Shown here piece by piece: positions 52,595 to 61,307 of a stretch of DNA of 64,000 nt. The first letter of the stretch is position 1; each line of letters starts with the position of its first letter. A program made the position numbers and the translations under genes. Source of the DNA: Shimia_B sp038528385 (GTDB lineage Bacteria > Pseudomonadota > Alphaproteobacteria > Rhodobacterales > Rhodobacteraceae). Location: assembly GCA_038528385.1 (NCBI GenBank), contig JBCBET010000001.1, positions 62,001 to 126,000 of the forward strand, in the 5' to 3' direction. The notes below the pieces were generated by a model that saw only the letters and a program-made list of their open reading frames with translations, did not search any database and was not told the origin of the DNA.

Positions 52595-53084
52595 CCTGTC
52601 CTCCTCTTGCGTAAGCCTAGGTGAGACGGCTCGGGATCACAGGACGCAAGGCGGCCATTCCCCGAATTGGGCGGTGACGTGCCGGGCGTTGCCCGAAAAA
52701 TGGGCGGGCGATCCCGGCCCGCTCGCGACGGAACCTCGGCGTCGGAGAGTTTTTCGGGTTGCAACCGCGCTAAGCGTGGGTCCTGCGTGAGGAAACGTTA
52801 CAAAGCCTCCGCTCCGAAATTATCGCAAATCGCGCCAATTTCAGGATCATTGCACACATTTGCACACTGACCGCCGCGCGGCGCACAGAGGGCCAGGTTT
52901 TGTGATCACAGCCCATTGTGCGGGCTCGCTGCCGCGCTCATTTATGTGATGGGACGTAGACTTCCCAAATCGACGAGGCGTCCCCTACTCTAAGACATCG
53001 AACGGCGGCACCGACACCAACGCCTCCTTCCGGACCATATCAAACCCGGCGCTGACCCCGCCAAACATTCAAAAGGAAAGACCC
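52595..53084. other. non-coding region of 490 bases
   Basis: No believable gene on either strand. It holds the promoter for the conserved hypothetical gene on one side and for the secreted protein on the other. Visible elements are a 10-base-spaced direct repeat TTGCACAC (52850 and 52860), the palindrome TGTGATCACA (52901-52910) and an AT-rich patch at 52815-52850. No clear -35/-10 pair. Confidence 0.6.
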
Positions 53085-53405
53085 ATGTTCAAGAAACTCG
53101 CAATCGCCGCCGCCCTCGTCGCAACCGCAGGTGCCGCTTCCGCCAACAACTCCTTCGGGATCGTCGGTGGCGCGGAATTCGGCGACACCTTCTATGATGT
53201 GCCCCTCGCACGGACGCTCGGCGAAGGCTCCGTGGTCATCGAGAACCTGAGCGGCGACGTCCTCGGCCAGGCCGAGCTGAACGCCGGCACGAACACCGAT
53301 GTGCGCGTCCCCTTCCAGGGCCGCGTCGGTGCCAGCGACCTGACCGCCAAGCTCATCGTGGACGGCATCGTCGTCGACGAAGCGATGATCGAAGTGCGCC
53401 GCTGA
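53085..53405 (+). CDS. small secreted protein, tandem paralogue 1
   Basis: 106 aa. Sec signal peptide (MFKKLAIAAALVATAGAASA) then a roughly 86-residue mature domain of predicted beta strands (VVIENLSGDVLGQAELNAG, DLTAKLIVDGIVVDEAMIEV). Strong AAAGGAAAG ribosome binding site and perfect downstream terminator suggest high expression. It shares the signal and the domain layout with the next gene. Function unknown. Confidence 0.88.
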   Translation: MFKKLAIAAALVATAGAASANNSFGIVGGAEFGDTFYDVPLARTLGEGSVVIENLSGDVLGQAELNAGTNTDVRVPFQGRVGASDLTAKLIVDGIVVDEAMIEVRR

Positions 53406-53430
53406 TCCGGGCGACACCTCCCGACAAGAA

Positions 53431-53459
53431 AGGCCGGAGCCCCTGCTCCGGCCTTTTTT
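53431..53459 (+). terminator. intrinsic terminator of paralogue 1
   Basis: Perfect 10-base stem AGGCCGGAGC/GCTCCGGCCT with a CCCT loop, followed by a run of T. Confidence 0.95.
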
Positions 53460-53708
53460 GTTTGCGCGCGGCGGGCGTGGTTCCCGTGGGTCTCTGCGCG
53501 CGGACACACAGAGCCCTACCCTAAGTCGCACACTCTTTTTCGTGATATATCAGAGGCTTGTTTCGGGTCTCCCCGGCCCCACGTTCTGTCCCGTCAGACA
53601 GCGGCACCGACCCCGCCGCAGGCGTCTGAAACCCAAACTCTCGGCCCCCACCCGGCCGATACAATAAACCCGTAGGGCCCCAACCGGCCCGCACTGAAAG
53701 GAAAAAAC
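53460..53708. other. intergenic region between the two secreted-protein genes
   Basis: About 250 bases without a gene. It must carry the promoter of the second paralogue since a terminator precedes it. An AT-rich GTGATATATCAG (53553-53564) is the only -10-like sequence; the region also has GC-rich leader sequence and a GAAAGGAAAAAAC ribosome binding site at the end. Confidence 0.5.
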
Positions 53709-54032
53709 ATGTTCAAGAAGTTCGCAATCGCCGCCGCCCTCGCTGCCACCGCAGGGGCCGCCTCCGCCAACAACAACTTCGGCATCCTCGACAACGCCGC
53801 CTCCGGCGACAGCTATTATGACGTGCGCGTCGTGAGCACCCTGGGCGAGGGCACGGTGCAGATCGAAACCTTCGCCGGCGACGTGCTGGGCATGGCCTCT
53901 GTCAACGCCGGTGCCAACACGAATGTCCGCGTGGATTTCGGCGCCGACCGCGTGTCCACCGGTGACCTCGTGGCCAAGCTCATCGTGAACGGTGAAGTGG
54001 TGGACGAAGAAAGCATCGACGTCCTGCGCTAA
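53709..54032 (+). CDS. small secreted protein, tandem paralogue 2
   Basis: 107 aa. Near-identical signal peptide (MFKKFAIAAALAATAGAASA) and the same domain as the gene at 53085 (FGIL, YYDVRVVSTLGEGTVQIE, GDVLGMASVNAGANTNVRV, KLIVNGEVVDEESIDVLR). Own ribosome binding site and terminator. Nearly all cysteine-free. Probably arose by tandem duplication. Confidence 0.88.
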   Translation: MFKKFAIAAALAATAGAASANNNFGILDNAASGDSYYDVRVVSTLGEGTVQIETFAGDVLGMASVNAGANTNVRVDFGADRVSTGDLVAKLIVNGEVVDEESIDVLR

Positions 54033-54053
54033 TCCGCGACAAAGACTACAGGA

Positions 54054-54084
54054 AAGCCGGGGCGCGCGTCGCTCCGGCTTTTTT
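54054..54084 (+). terminator. intrinsic terminator of paralogue 2
   Basis: Eleven-pair stem AAGCCGGGGCG/CGCTCCGGCTT (one G-T pair), CGCGT loop, then T run. Confidence 0.93.
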
Positions 54085-54147
54085 CATGCCTGGTGGTCGC
54101 CTGTGATTTCTGTTGCTCCGTCTCCGTCGCTGCGCCACACGGGACCC

Positions 54148-54927
54148 ATGAAAGTCGCATCCTTCAACATCAACGGCATCAAGGCGCGGGCCGAGGCCCT
54201 GCCCGCCTGGCTCGATGAGGCCGACCCGGACGTCGTCGTCCTCCAGGAGATCAAGAGCGTGGACGAGGCGTTTCCCCGCGCGCTCTTCGAGGATCGGGGC
54301 TACAACGTGGAGACCCACGGCCAGAAGAGCTTCAACGGCGTGGCGATCCTCTCCAAGCTGCCGCTCGAGGATGTGACACGCGGCTTGCCCGGCGACGACA
54401 CCGACGAACAGGCCCGCTGGATCGAGGCCACAGTGGTGGGCGAGCGCGCCGTGCGCATTTGTGGGCTCTACCTGCCCAACGGCAATCCCGCGCCGGGGCC
54501 GAAATTCGATTACAAGCTTGCTTGGATGGAGCGGATGAAGGCCCGCGCGGCGGAGCTCCTGGCCGCCGAGGAGCCCGCGCTCATGGCCGGGGACTACAAC
54601 ATCATCCCCCAACGCGAGGACGCCAAGCGCCCCGATGCTTGGCGCGACGATGCGCTCTTTCGGCCCGAGGCGCGCCGGGCCTACCGCGAGATCCTCGCGC
54701 TGGGTTTTACGGAGGCGTTCCGCGCGCGAGTTCAGGGCGCAGGGCATTACAGCTTCTGGGACTACCAGCGCGGCGCATGGGAGAACGATGACGGCATCCG
54801 CATCGACCATTTCCTGCTCACCCCGCAATGCGCCGACCTGCTCGAAGACTGCCATATCGACCGGGACGTGCGCGGCGGCACGAAGCCGTCCGACCACGTG
54901 CCGATCTGGGTGAAACTCGCCGCCTAA
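54148..54927 (+). CDS. xth: exodeoxyribonuclease III
   Basis: 259 aa AP endonuclease/exonuclease of base-excision repair. MKVASFNINGIKARAEAL, LQEIKS, LYLPNGNPAPGPKFDYK, AGDYNIIP and RIDHFLLTP cover all catalytic blocks. Convergent with the monooxygenase gene and sharing four bases of stop codon (54924-54927). Confidence 0.95.
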   Translation: MKVASFNINGIKARAEALPAWLDEADPDVVVLQEIKSVDEAFPRALFEDRGYNVETHGQKSFNGVAILSKLPLEDVTRGLPGDDTDEQARWIEATVVGERAVRICGLYLPNGNPAPGPKFDYKLAWMERMKARAAELLAAEEPALMAGDYNIIPQREDAKRPDAWRDDALFRPEARRAYREILALGFTEAFRARVQGAGHYSFWDYQRGAWENDDGIRIDHFLLTPQCADLLEDCHIDRDVRGGTKPSDHVPIWVKLAA

Positions 54928-56051
54928 ACCCGCGTGGCGTCGTAATTGTAGAGCCAGTCGAAGCGGCGCGCGACGAGCCCGGGCGCGAGCGTGCTCACCG
55001 TGCGGAGCGCGCCGTGCCCGATGAAACGCGCCACCGCATTCGAATGGTGGAACCGCGTGGCGTTGGCGCGCACCTCCTTCATCACCCGCGCCACACGCGG
55101 GGCGCGGATGCGTTCATACGCGCCGAGGGCCGCGTCGGCATCATCGTGACGCTCCCAGCAGCGGGCAAGCACCATGGCATCCTCTAAGGCCATGCAGGCC
55201 CCCTGCGCGAGGTAGGGAAGCATCGCATGCACGCTGTCACCGAGGAGGACGACCCGCCCCGCCGACCAGCGCCGCGGCAGCGCGTGGTGGTAGAGGCCCC
55301 AGCGGTGCACCTTCTCCGCCCGTTCAATGAGCGCCGCAATGGGACCGCCGAAGACGCTTAGCCGCGCGGCAAGCTCCGATTGCGGCACCTCCGCGCGCCA
55401 GCCTTCGGCCTGGGGCTCTGGCGTATCCTCGCCCGCCACGAGGTTGATCAGCTCCCCGCCACGCATGGGGTAGACGACCACATGGGCGCCCGGCCCCATA
55501 TAGACGCTCACGCCCGCTTCTCGGATGGGCTCCGGCGGGACCACGATGGCGCGCCAGGCGGCCTGACCCGAAAACGCCGGGTCCGCGAGGTCCGGTGCCA
55601 CGTGGCGGCGGAAGGCGCTATTGACCCCGTCGGCGGCGATGAGGAGGTCCGCCTCCGGCGCGTCCTCAGGGGTGACGGGGTGACCCAGATGAACCTTCAC
55701 CCCCGCGGCGCGACAGGCCTCCTCCAAGAGCTTCAGAAGATCGGCGCGGTGGAAGAGACGCACCTCGCGCCCCGGGCCGTTGGGCAGGATCGCCACGCGC
55801 GTGCCGCGGTGATCGTGGAGCGTGGTCCCCTGCCCCAGAAACGCGTCCCCCGGGTCGACGCCCAGGGCGCGGAGGACGCGGAGCCCGTTCGAGGCGACCT
55901 GGATTCCCGCGCCCACTTCGCCGAATTCCGGTGCGCGCTCATGGACATGGACCTCCGCGCCCATGCGACGAAAAGCAAGGGCGGCCGCGAGGCCGCCCAA
56001 TCCGCCGCCGATGACGGCGACACGTTCTTTCTGGACTGCTCGTGCGCTCAA
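54924..56051 (-). CDS. FAD-dependent aromatic-ring monooxygenase (salicylate-hydroxylase type)
   Basis: 375 aa group A flavoprotein. The FAD loop VIGGGLGGLAAALAF (13-27) and the second FAD motif LLGDSVHAMLPYLAQGACMALEDA are intact. The start is a TTG at 56051, 6 bases after the dksA stop; no better start is in frame, so the 5' end is uncertain. Substrate unknown. Same direction as dksA. Confidence 0.87.
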   Translation of the reverse strand: MSARAVQKERVAVIGGGLGGLAAALAFRRMGAEVHVHERAPEFGEVGAGIQVASNGLRVLRALGVDPGDAFLGQGTTLHDHRGTRVAILPNGPGREVRLFHRADLLKLLEEACRAAGVKVHLGHPVTPEDAPEADLLIAADGVNSAFRRHVAPDLADPAFSGQAAWRAIVVPPEPIREAGVSVYMGPGAHVVVYPMRGGELINLVAGEDTPEPQAEGWRAEVPQSELAARLSVFGGPIAALIERAEKVHRWGLYHHALPRRWSAGRVVLLGDSVHAMLPYLAQGACMALEDAMVLARCWERHDDADAALGAYERIRAPRVARVMKEVRANATRFHHSNAVARFIGHGALRTVSTLAPGLVARRFDWLYNYDATRV

Positions 56052-56057
56052 TGCGGG

Positions 56058-56477
56058 TCAGTCGTCGCGGTGCACCTTCTCGCGGCGCTCATGCCGCTCC
56101 TGCGCCTCGAGCGACATGGTCGCGATGGGACGCGCATCGAGGCGCTTCAGCGAGATCGGCTCGCCGGTCACCTGGCAGTAGCCGTATTCGCCCTCGTCGA
56201 TGCGGCGCAGCGCGGCGTCGATCTTGGTGACGAGCTTGCGCTGGCGATCCCGGGTGCGCAATTCGAGGGCGCGGTCGGTCTCCTCGGAGGCGCGGTCGGC
56301 GATGTCGGGAATGTTGCGCGTCGAGTCCTTCATGCCCTCGATCGTGTCGCGGCTGTCGGAGAGAAGCTCCGATTTCCAGCTCAGAAGCTTCCGGCGGAAA
56401 TACTCGATCTGCCGATCGTTCATGAACGGTTCATTTTCCGCGGGCTTGTAATCGTCGGGAAATATTTCGGCTTTCAT
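56058..56477 (-). CDS. dksA: DksA-type RNA polymerase-binding regulator lacking the zinc finger
   Basis: 139 aa. The coiled-coil tip motif DIADRA (58-63) that works with ppGpp on RNA polymerase is kept. In the usual four-cysteine zinc finger only C101 remains (YCQVTGEPISLKRLDARP); T104, S122 and A125 stand at the other three positions. Divergent from the MoxR gene. I take it as a functional DksA because the coiled coil and tip are intact. Confidence 0.93.
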   Translation of the reverse strand: MKAEIFPDDYKPAENEPFMNDRQIEYFRRKLLSWKSELLSDSRDTIEGMKDSTRNIPDIADRASEETDRALELRTRDRQRKLVTKIDAALRRIDEGEYGYCQVTGEPISLKRLDARPIATMSLEAQERHERREKVHRDD

Positions 56478-56671
56478 GGCACACCCTGCTTTTTAACTCG
56501 CATTAGGCTTTGACGCGGCCGGGCTCCCCCCCTTTGGCGCCTGTGGGTGGGTCCTATCCAGTTGACCTTGCGTTGTCACTAGGCAAAAGCCCGGTAAACA
56601 AGCTGTTGCCGCGACTTGTGATCACGGGGCGCTCTGAATCGCGTCAGTTCATCCAAAAATGGTGAGATATC

Positions 56672-57511
56672 ATGCTATTTAGATCGACCAAAAGTTACAT
56701 CGCCACAGAGGATCTGGCGATCGCCGTGAACGCCGCGGTGACCTTGGAGCGTCCGCTCCTCGTGAAGGGCGAGCCCGGCACGGGTAAGACGGAGCTGGCC
56801 CGAGAAGTGGCGGGCGCGCTCGACCTCGACATGGTGGAATGGCACGTCAAATCCACCACGCGCGCCCAGCAGGGGCTCTATGAATACGACGCCGTGAGCC
56901 GCCTGCGCGACAGTCAGCTTGGTGACGAGCGCGTCAAGGACGTCGCGAACTACATCAAGCGCGGCAAGCTCTGGCAGGCGTTCACGGCGCCCGAGCGGGT
57001 CGTGCTGCTCATCGACGAGGTCGACAAGGCCGATATAGAGTTCCCGAACGACCTCTTGCAGGAGCTCGACCGCATGGAATTCCACGTCTACGAGACGGGC
57101 GAAACCGTGCGGGCGCGCCATCGTCCCGTGGTCATCATCACCTCGAATAACGAAAAGGAGCTGCCGGATGCCTTCCTCCGTCGCTGCTTCTTCCACTACA
57201 TCCGGTTTCCGGACGCCGAGACGATGAAGCAGATCGTGGAGGTGCATCACCCCGGGATCAAGGACAGCCTGCTGAGCACCGCGCTCACCCAATTCTACGA
57301 AATCCGGGAGACGGCGGGGCTGAAGAAGAAGCCTTCGACGAGCGAGGTCCTCGACTGGCTCAAGCTGCTCCTCGCCGAGGACCTCTCCGCCGAGGACCTG
57401 CGCCGGGACGGCACGAACGCGCTGCCGAAGCTGCACGGCGCACTCCTGAAGAACGAGCAGGACGTGGCGCTCTTCGAACGTCTCGCCTTCATGGCGCGCA
57501 GCCAGCGCTAG
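56672..57511 (+). CDS. MoxR-family AAA+ ATPase
   Basis: 279 aa. Walker A GEPGTGKT (33-40), Walker B LLIDEVDK (112-119), sensor region TSNNEKELPDAFLRRC. MoxR ATPases act as chaperones with vWA-domain partners; the vWA protein at 59281 is the likely one. The RYxFP-like HYIRFPD segment is typical of the CbbQ/CoxD/MoxR group. Confidence 0.93.
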   Translation: MLFRSTKSYIATEDLAIAVNAAVTLERPLLVKGEPGTGKTELAREVAGALDLDMVEWHVKSTTRAQQGLYEYDAVSRLRDSQLGDERVKDVANYIKRGKLWQAFTAPERVVLLIDEVDKADIEFPNDLLQELDRMEFHVYETGETVRARHRPVVIITSNNEKELPDAFLRRCFFHYIRFPDAETMKQIVEVHHPGIKDSLLSTALTQFYEIRETAGLKKKPSTSEVLDWLKLLLAEDLSAEDLRRDGTNALPKLHGALLKNEQDVALFERLAFMARSQR

Positions 57512-57707
57512 GCGCGCCGCCCCATTCTCGCCGCATTTGGCGCAACTTTCCGCCACGCTCGATCCCTAAAAATTTACAAAACAGGGCAGCGTGGGACGGC
57601 AGGCGTGTGCGGTACGTAGTTTGCGAGACGGGAGAGCGGTCTTGCGCCGATAACCATCGGCTCATTCCCACCGGACGCGGCAGGCCCCTTTGGCGCGGCT
57701 GCCTCTG

Positions 57708-59093
57708 ATGTCCCAGGGCACCCGTCGTTTCATCTTTGGCGCCTTTCTCGCCCTGGCCGGGTGTGCCCCGCTTTCGAGCGTCGAGGTCGCGAGCCGTTCG
57801 GCCACGCCCGGCATCGACCGGCTGCCGCCCATGCGCACATTCGCGCCCATGCCCATTGCGCCGCCGCTGCGCTCCAACCGGGATATCGCGCAAGACTTCC
57901 TCGACCTCGCCTTCGAAATGGAAAGCGGGCGCCAGCTCGCCATCCTCACCCGCTTCGAGGGGCCCATCACGCTTCGAGTGGCCGGGCGCGCGCCGGCGTC
58001 GCTCGCGCCTGATCTGGGGCGCCTTCTGACCCGGCTGCGCCGGGAGGCCGGGCTCGAGATCACCGTCACGCAGGACAAGGACGCCAATATCAACATCGTC
58101 ACGCTGCCCAAGGCCAAGATGCAAAAGGCCGTGCCCGGCGCGGCGTGTTTCGTGGTGCCGAACGTGCGCAGCTGGGAGGAGTTCAAGCAGGCGCGCCGGG
58201 GCCCCGAGGTGGATTGGGCACGGCTGCGCAGCCGGCAGCAGGTCTCTGTCTTCGTGCCGTCTGACGCCCCGCCTCAGGAGCTGCGCGACTGTCTCCACGA
58301 GGAGATCGCCCAGGCCCTCGGGCCGCTCAACGATCTCTACCGGCTCCCCGACAGCGTCTTCAACGACGACAATATCCACACCGTGCTCACCGGTTTCGAC
58401 ATGCTCATCCTGCGCGCCCACTACGCGCCGGAGCTGCGCAACGGGATGACACGATCGGAGGTGCGCGCCGCGCTTCCCGCGCTTCTGGCGCGCCTCAACC
58501 CGGCCGGAGAACGCGCCGCCTCCCGCTTCCCCCGGTCGACCAGCCGGACCTGGAAATCTGAAATGGCCAAGGCGCTCGGTGCCGATCGCACGCCCGCGGG
58601 CCGCAAGGAGGCCGCCGTCAACGCCATCGCCCTGTCCCGCGCGTCGGGCTGGAACGACACGCGCCTCGGCTACGCCAATTACGCACTGGGCCGCCTTACC
58701 ATCGCCTCCGAACCCCAGCGCGCCTTCGCCGCCTTCCGGGAGGCCGACGCGATCTATGCCCGCGATCCCGCCACCGCACTCCACCGCGCCTATGTGGGGG
58801 TGCAGCTCGCGGCCTTTGCGCTGCTCGACGGCGACGCGGTCTCCGTGCTCGACATCACCGGCCCCCACATCACGATCGCCGCGCGGCACGAAAACGCCGC
58901 CCTCCTCGCGTCCCTGTTGATGTTCCGCGCCGAGGCGCTGGAGCTTCAGGGCCGGCACGCGGAGGCCCGGGCGGTCAGGATGGACAGTCTCGGCTGGGCG
59001 CGCTACGGCTTCGGCTCCCACAGGTCGATCTCCGCGCGGCTGCGCGAAATCGCCCTCCTGAACCCGGCGAAACACGGGCGCGTCTCCTTCTAG
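57708..59093 (+). CDS. DUF2927 lipoprotein
   Basis: 461 aa. Signal peptide with lipobox-like LALAGC, then the DUF2927 region (SNRDIAQDFLDLAFEMESGRQL and DCLHEEIAQALGPLNDLYRLPDSVFND). The later part resembles TPR-like helices. ATG 57708 preferred over TTG 57690. Probably periplasmic; unknown role in the MoxR/vWA group. Confidence 0.88.
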   Translation: MSQGTRRFIFGAFLALAGCAPLSSVEVASRSATPGIDRLPPMRTFAPMPIAPPLRSNRDIAQDFLDLAFEMESGRQLAILTRFEGPITLRVAGRAPASLAPDLGRLLTRLRREAGLEITVTQDKDANINIVTLPKAKMQKAVPGAACFVVPNVRSWEEFKQARRGPEVDWARLRSRQQVSVFVPSDAPPQELRDCLHEEIAQALGPLNDLYRLPDSVFNDDNIHTVLTGFDMLILRAHYAPELRNGMTRSEVRAALPALLARLNPAGERAASRFPRSTSRTWKSEMAKALGADRTPAGRKEAAVNAIALSRASGWNDTRLGYANYALGRLTIASEPQRAFAAFREADAIYARDPATALHRAYVGVQLAAFALLDGDAVSVLDITGPHITIAARHENAALLASLLMFRAEALELQGRHAEARAVRMDSLGWARYGFGSHRSISARLREIALLNPAKHGRVSF

Positions 59094-59113
59094 CGCGCCC
59101 TCGGAGGCGTCTC

Positions 59114-59281
59114 ATGGTCCCCACCCTGGTCTGCATGGTCCTCTTCGGCGGCTACGGCGCCTGGCGAGCGAAGCAGAGCGGCGGCAAGCTGCCCGACATC
59201 CTGCAATATGCCGGCTCCTTCGCGATCTTCGGAATGATCGTGGGGGTTATCGCGGCCATCATCCTGTCCCGCCTCGTCTGA
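59114..59281 (+). CDS. small membrane protein of 55 aa
   Basis: Short frame ending TGA at 59279-59281. Two hydrophobic segments (residues 1-15 and 31-52) flank a basic linker (WRAKQSGGKLPDILQY). The stop overlaps the ATG of the vWA gene by one base (TGATG), a translational coupling arrangement that supports it. A GGAGGCG ribosome binding site lies 6 bases upstream. Confidence 0.75.
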   Translation: MVPTLVCMVLFGGYGAWRAKQSGGKLPDILQYAGSFAIFGMIVGVIAAIILSRLV

Positions 59282-60468
59282 TGTTCCTGCCGTTCTTCGA
59301 GGCTCTGAGACAGGCCCGGGTGCCGGTCTCGCTGCGCGAATACCTGTCGTTTCTCGAGGGCATGGAGCGCGGCATCGCGACCTACGATGTCGATGCCTTC
59401 TACTACCTCGCGCGCACGACCATGGTGAAGGACGAGCGCCACATCGACCGCTTCGACCGCGCCTTCGCGGCGAGCTTTGCGGGCCTCGAGGCGATCTCCA
59501 TGGAAGACGTGCTGGAGGCCGTGGACATCCCCGCCGACTGGCTCGCCAAGATGGCCGAAAAGCACCTGAGCGAGGCCGAGAAGGCGGAGATCGAGGCCAT
59601 GGGCGGCTTCGAGAAGCTCATGGAGACGCTGCGCGAACGCCTCAAGGAACAGGAAGGCCGCCACCAGGGCGGCTCGAAATGGATCGGCACGGCGGGCACC
59701 TCCCCCTTCGGCGCCTATGGCTACAACCCCGAGGGCGTGCGCATCGGCCAGAAGGAAAGCCGCCACAGGCGCGCCGTGAAGGTCTGGGACAAGCGCGAGT
59801 TCCGCAATCTCGATGACAGCGTGGAGCTCGGCACGCGCAACATCAAGGTGGCGCTCAAGCGCCTGCGCCGCTGGGCGCGCGATGGGGCCGCAGAGGAGCT
59901 CGATCTCGATGGCACGATCCGCGCCACCGCCGAGCACGGCTACCTCGACGTGCAGACCCGGCCCGAGCGCAGGAACGCTGTGAAGGTGCTGCTCTTTCTC
60001 GACGTGGGCGGCTCCATGGACCCCCATATCAAGGTCGTCGAAGAGCTCTTCTCGGCGGCGCGCGCGGAGTTCAAGCACCTCGAATATTTCTACTTCCACA
60101 ATTGCCTCTACGAAGGCGTCTGGCGCGACAATCGCAGGCGCTGGAACGCGCAGACGCCGACCCACGAGGTACTCAGGACCTACGGCCCCGATTACCGCTG
60201 CATCTTCGTGGGCGATGCATCGATGTCGCCCTACGAGGTCGCCATGGCGGGCGGGGCCAACGAGCACTGGAACGAGGAGGCCGGAGAGGTCTGGCTCCGG
60301 CGCGCGCGGGAGCAATGGCCCGCGCATCTCTGGATCAACCCGGTGCCGCGGAAGTGGTGGGACTACACGCAATCGGTGCAGATGATCCGCACGATCTTCG
60401 AGGATCGCATGGTGCCCATGACCCTCGACGGCATCGATGCGGGCATGCGGATGCTGAGCCGCGGCTAG
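59281..60468 (+). CDS. von Willebrand factor A-domain protein (CoxE-like)
   Basis: 395 aa. N-terminal helical region (1-130), then a vWA domain with a MIDAS-like DVGGSM at 241-246; the canonical DxSxS has G in place of the first S. Coupled to the small membrane protein. Likely works with the MoxR ATPase at 56672. Cytoplasmic. Confidence 0.9.
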   Translation: MFLPFFEALRQARVPVSLREYLSFLEGMERGIATYDVDAFYYLARTTMVKDERHIDRFDRAFAASFAGLEAISMEDVLEAVDIPADWLAKMAEKHLSEAEKAEIEAMGGFEKLMETLRERLKEQEGRHQGGSKWIGTAGTSPFGAYGYNPEGVRIGQKESRHRRAVKVWDKREFRNLDDSVELGTRNIKVALKRLRRWARDGAAEELDLDGTIRATAEHGYLDVQTRPERRNAVKVLLFLDVGGSMDPHIKVVEELFSAARAEFKHLEYFYFHNCLYEGVWRDNRRRWNAQTPTHEVLRTYGPDYRCIFVGDASMSPYEVAMAGGANEHWNEEAGEVWLRRAREQWPAHLWINPVPRKWWDYTQSVQMIRTIFEDRMVPMTLDGIDAGMRMLSRG

Positions 60469-60608
60469 CCCGTTCCAACCGGCGCGTGCGGGTGAATGAG
60501 CCCGCTGAGGCGGAGGGGCGCACTGCACCTCCCCGGCGCCGGTCCATGGGACAATATGCAGGGCGCGGCACGCTTGAGAGGCGGCTCCCCGCGCCCCATA
60601 TCCCACCC

Positions 60609-61307
60609 ATGGGATATCTTCTGCCGATCCTCCTCGCCGTGGCCTATGGCTTCGTGATGATGCGCTTTTCCGCGTGGTCGACGAAGCGCCACCTCAATGA
60701 ACAATCGCGCCCGCTTGATGACCCCGAGCTGGAACGGTCTTTTCGCGCCATGGCGCGCGCGCTCGACGTGCCGCGGATCAAGGTCAACCTCTACGACGTG
60801 GATATGATCAACGGTCTGGCCGCGCCCGACGGGCGCATCTTCATCACCCGCGGCTTCTACCAGGAATTCCGCAAGGGGAATGTGAGCGCCGACGAGATGG
60901 CGAGCGTCGTGGCCCACGAACTCGGCCACGTGGCGCTCGGCCATACGCGCCGCCGCATGATCGATTTCACCGCCCAGAACGCCGCGCGCGCCGCGCTGAT
61001 GATGATCATCGGGCGCTTCATTCCCGTCGTGGGGCCCTATATCGCCAATGCGCTTGTCTCGCTCTTTGCTGCGAAGCTGTCGCGGGAGGACGAGTACGAG
61101 GCCGATGCCTATGCCTCTGCGCTGCTGATGAAAGCGGGTATCGGGCTCGAAGGGCAAAAGAGGCTCTTCGGCAAGCTCGACGCGCTGACCAAATCGCGCG
61201 CGGGCGCGGCCCCCGCCTGGCTCCTGAGCCACCCGAAAAGCCCCGAACGCATCGCCGCGATCGAGGCCAACGAGGCCCGGTGGCGCGCCTCGCAGGTCCA
61301 AAGCTAA
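60609..61307 (+). CDS. M48-family zinc metalloprotease
   Basis: 232 aa. HELGH zinc motif at 103-107, with a further acidic ligand in EDEYEADAYA (160-169). One N-terminal membrane anchor (residues 2-20). The start at 60609 (MGYLLPILLAVAYGF) was chosen because upstream sequence is non-coding in character. Convergent with the PIN gene, sharing four bases of stop codon. Confidence 0.9.
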   Translation: MGYLLPILLAVAYGFVMMRFSAWSTKRHLNEQSRPLDDPELERSFRAMARALDVPRIKVNLYDVDMINGLAAPDGRIFITRGFYQEFRKGNVSADEMASVVAHELGHVALGHTRRRMIDFTAQNAARAALMMIIGRFIPVVGPYIANALVSLFAAKLSREDEYEADAYASALLMKAGIGLEGQKRLFGKLDALTKSRAGAAPAWLLSHPKSPERIAAIEANEARWRASQVQS

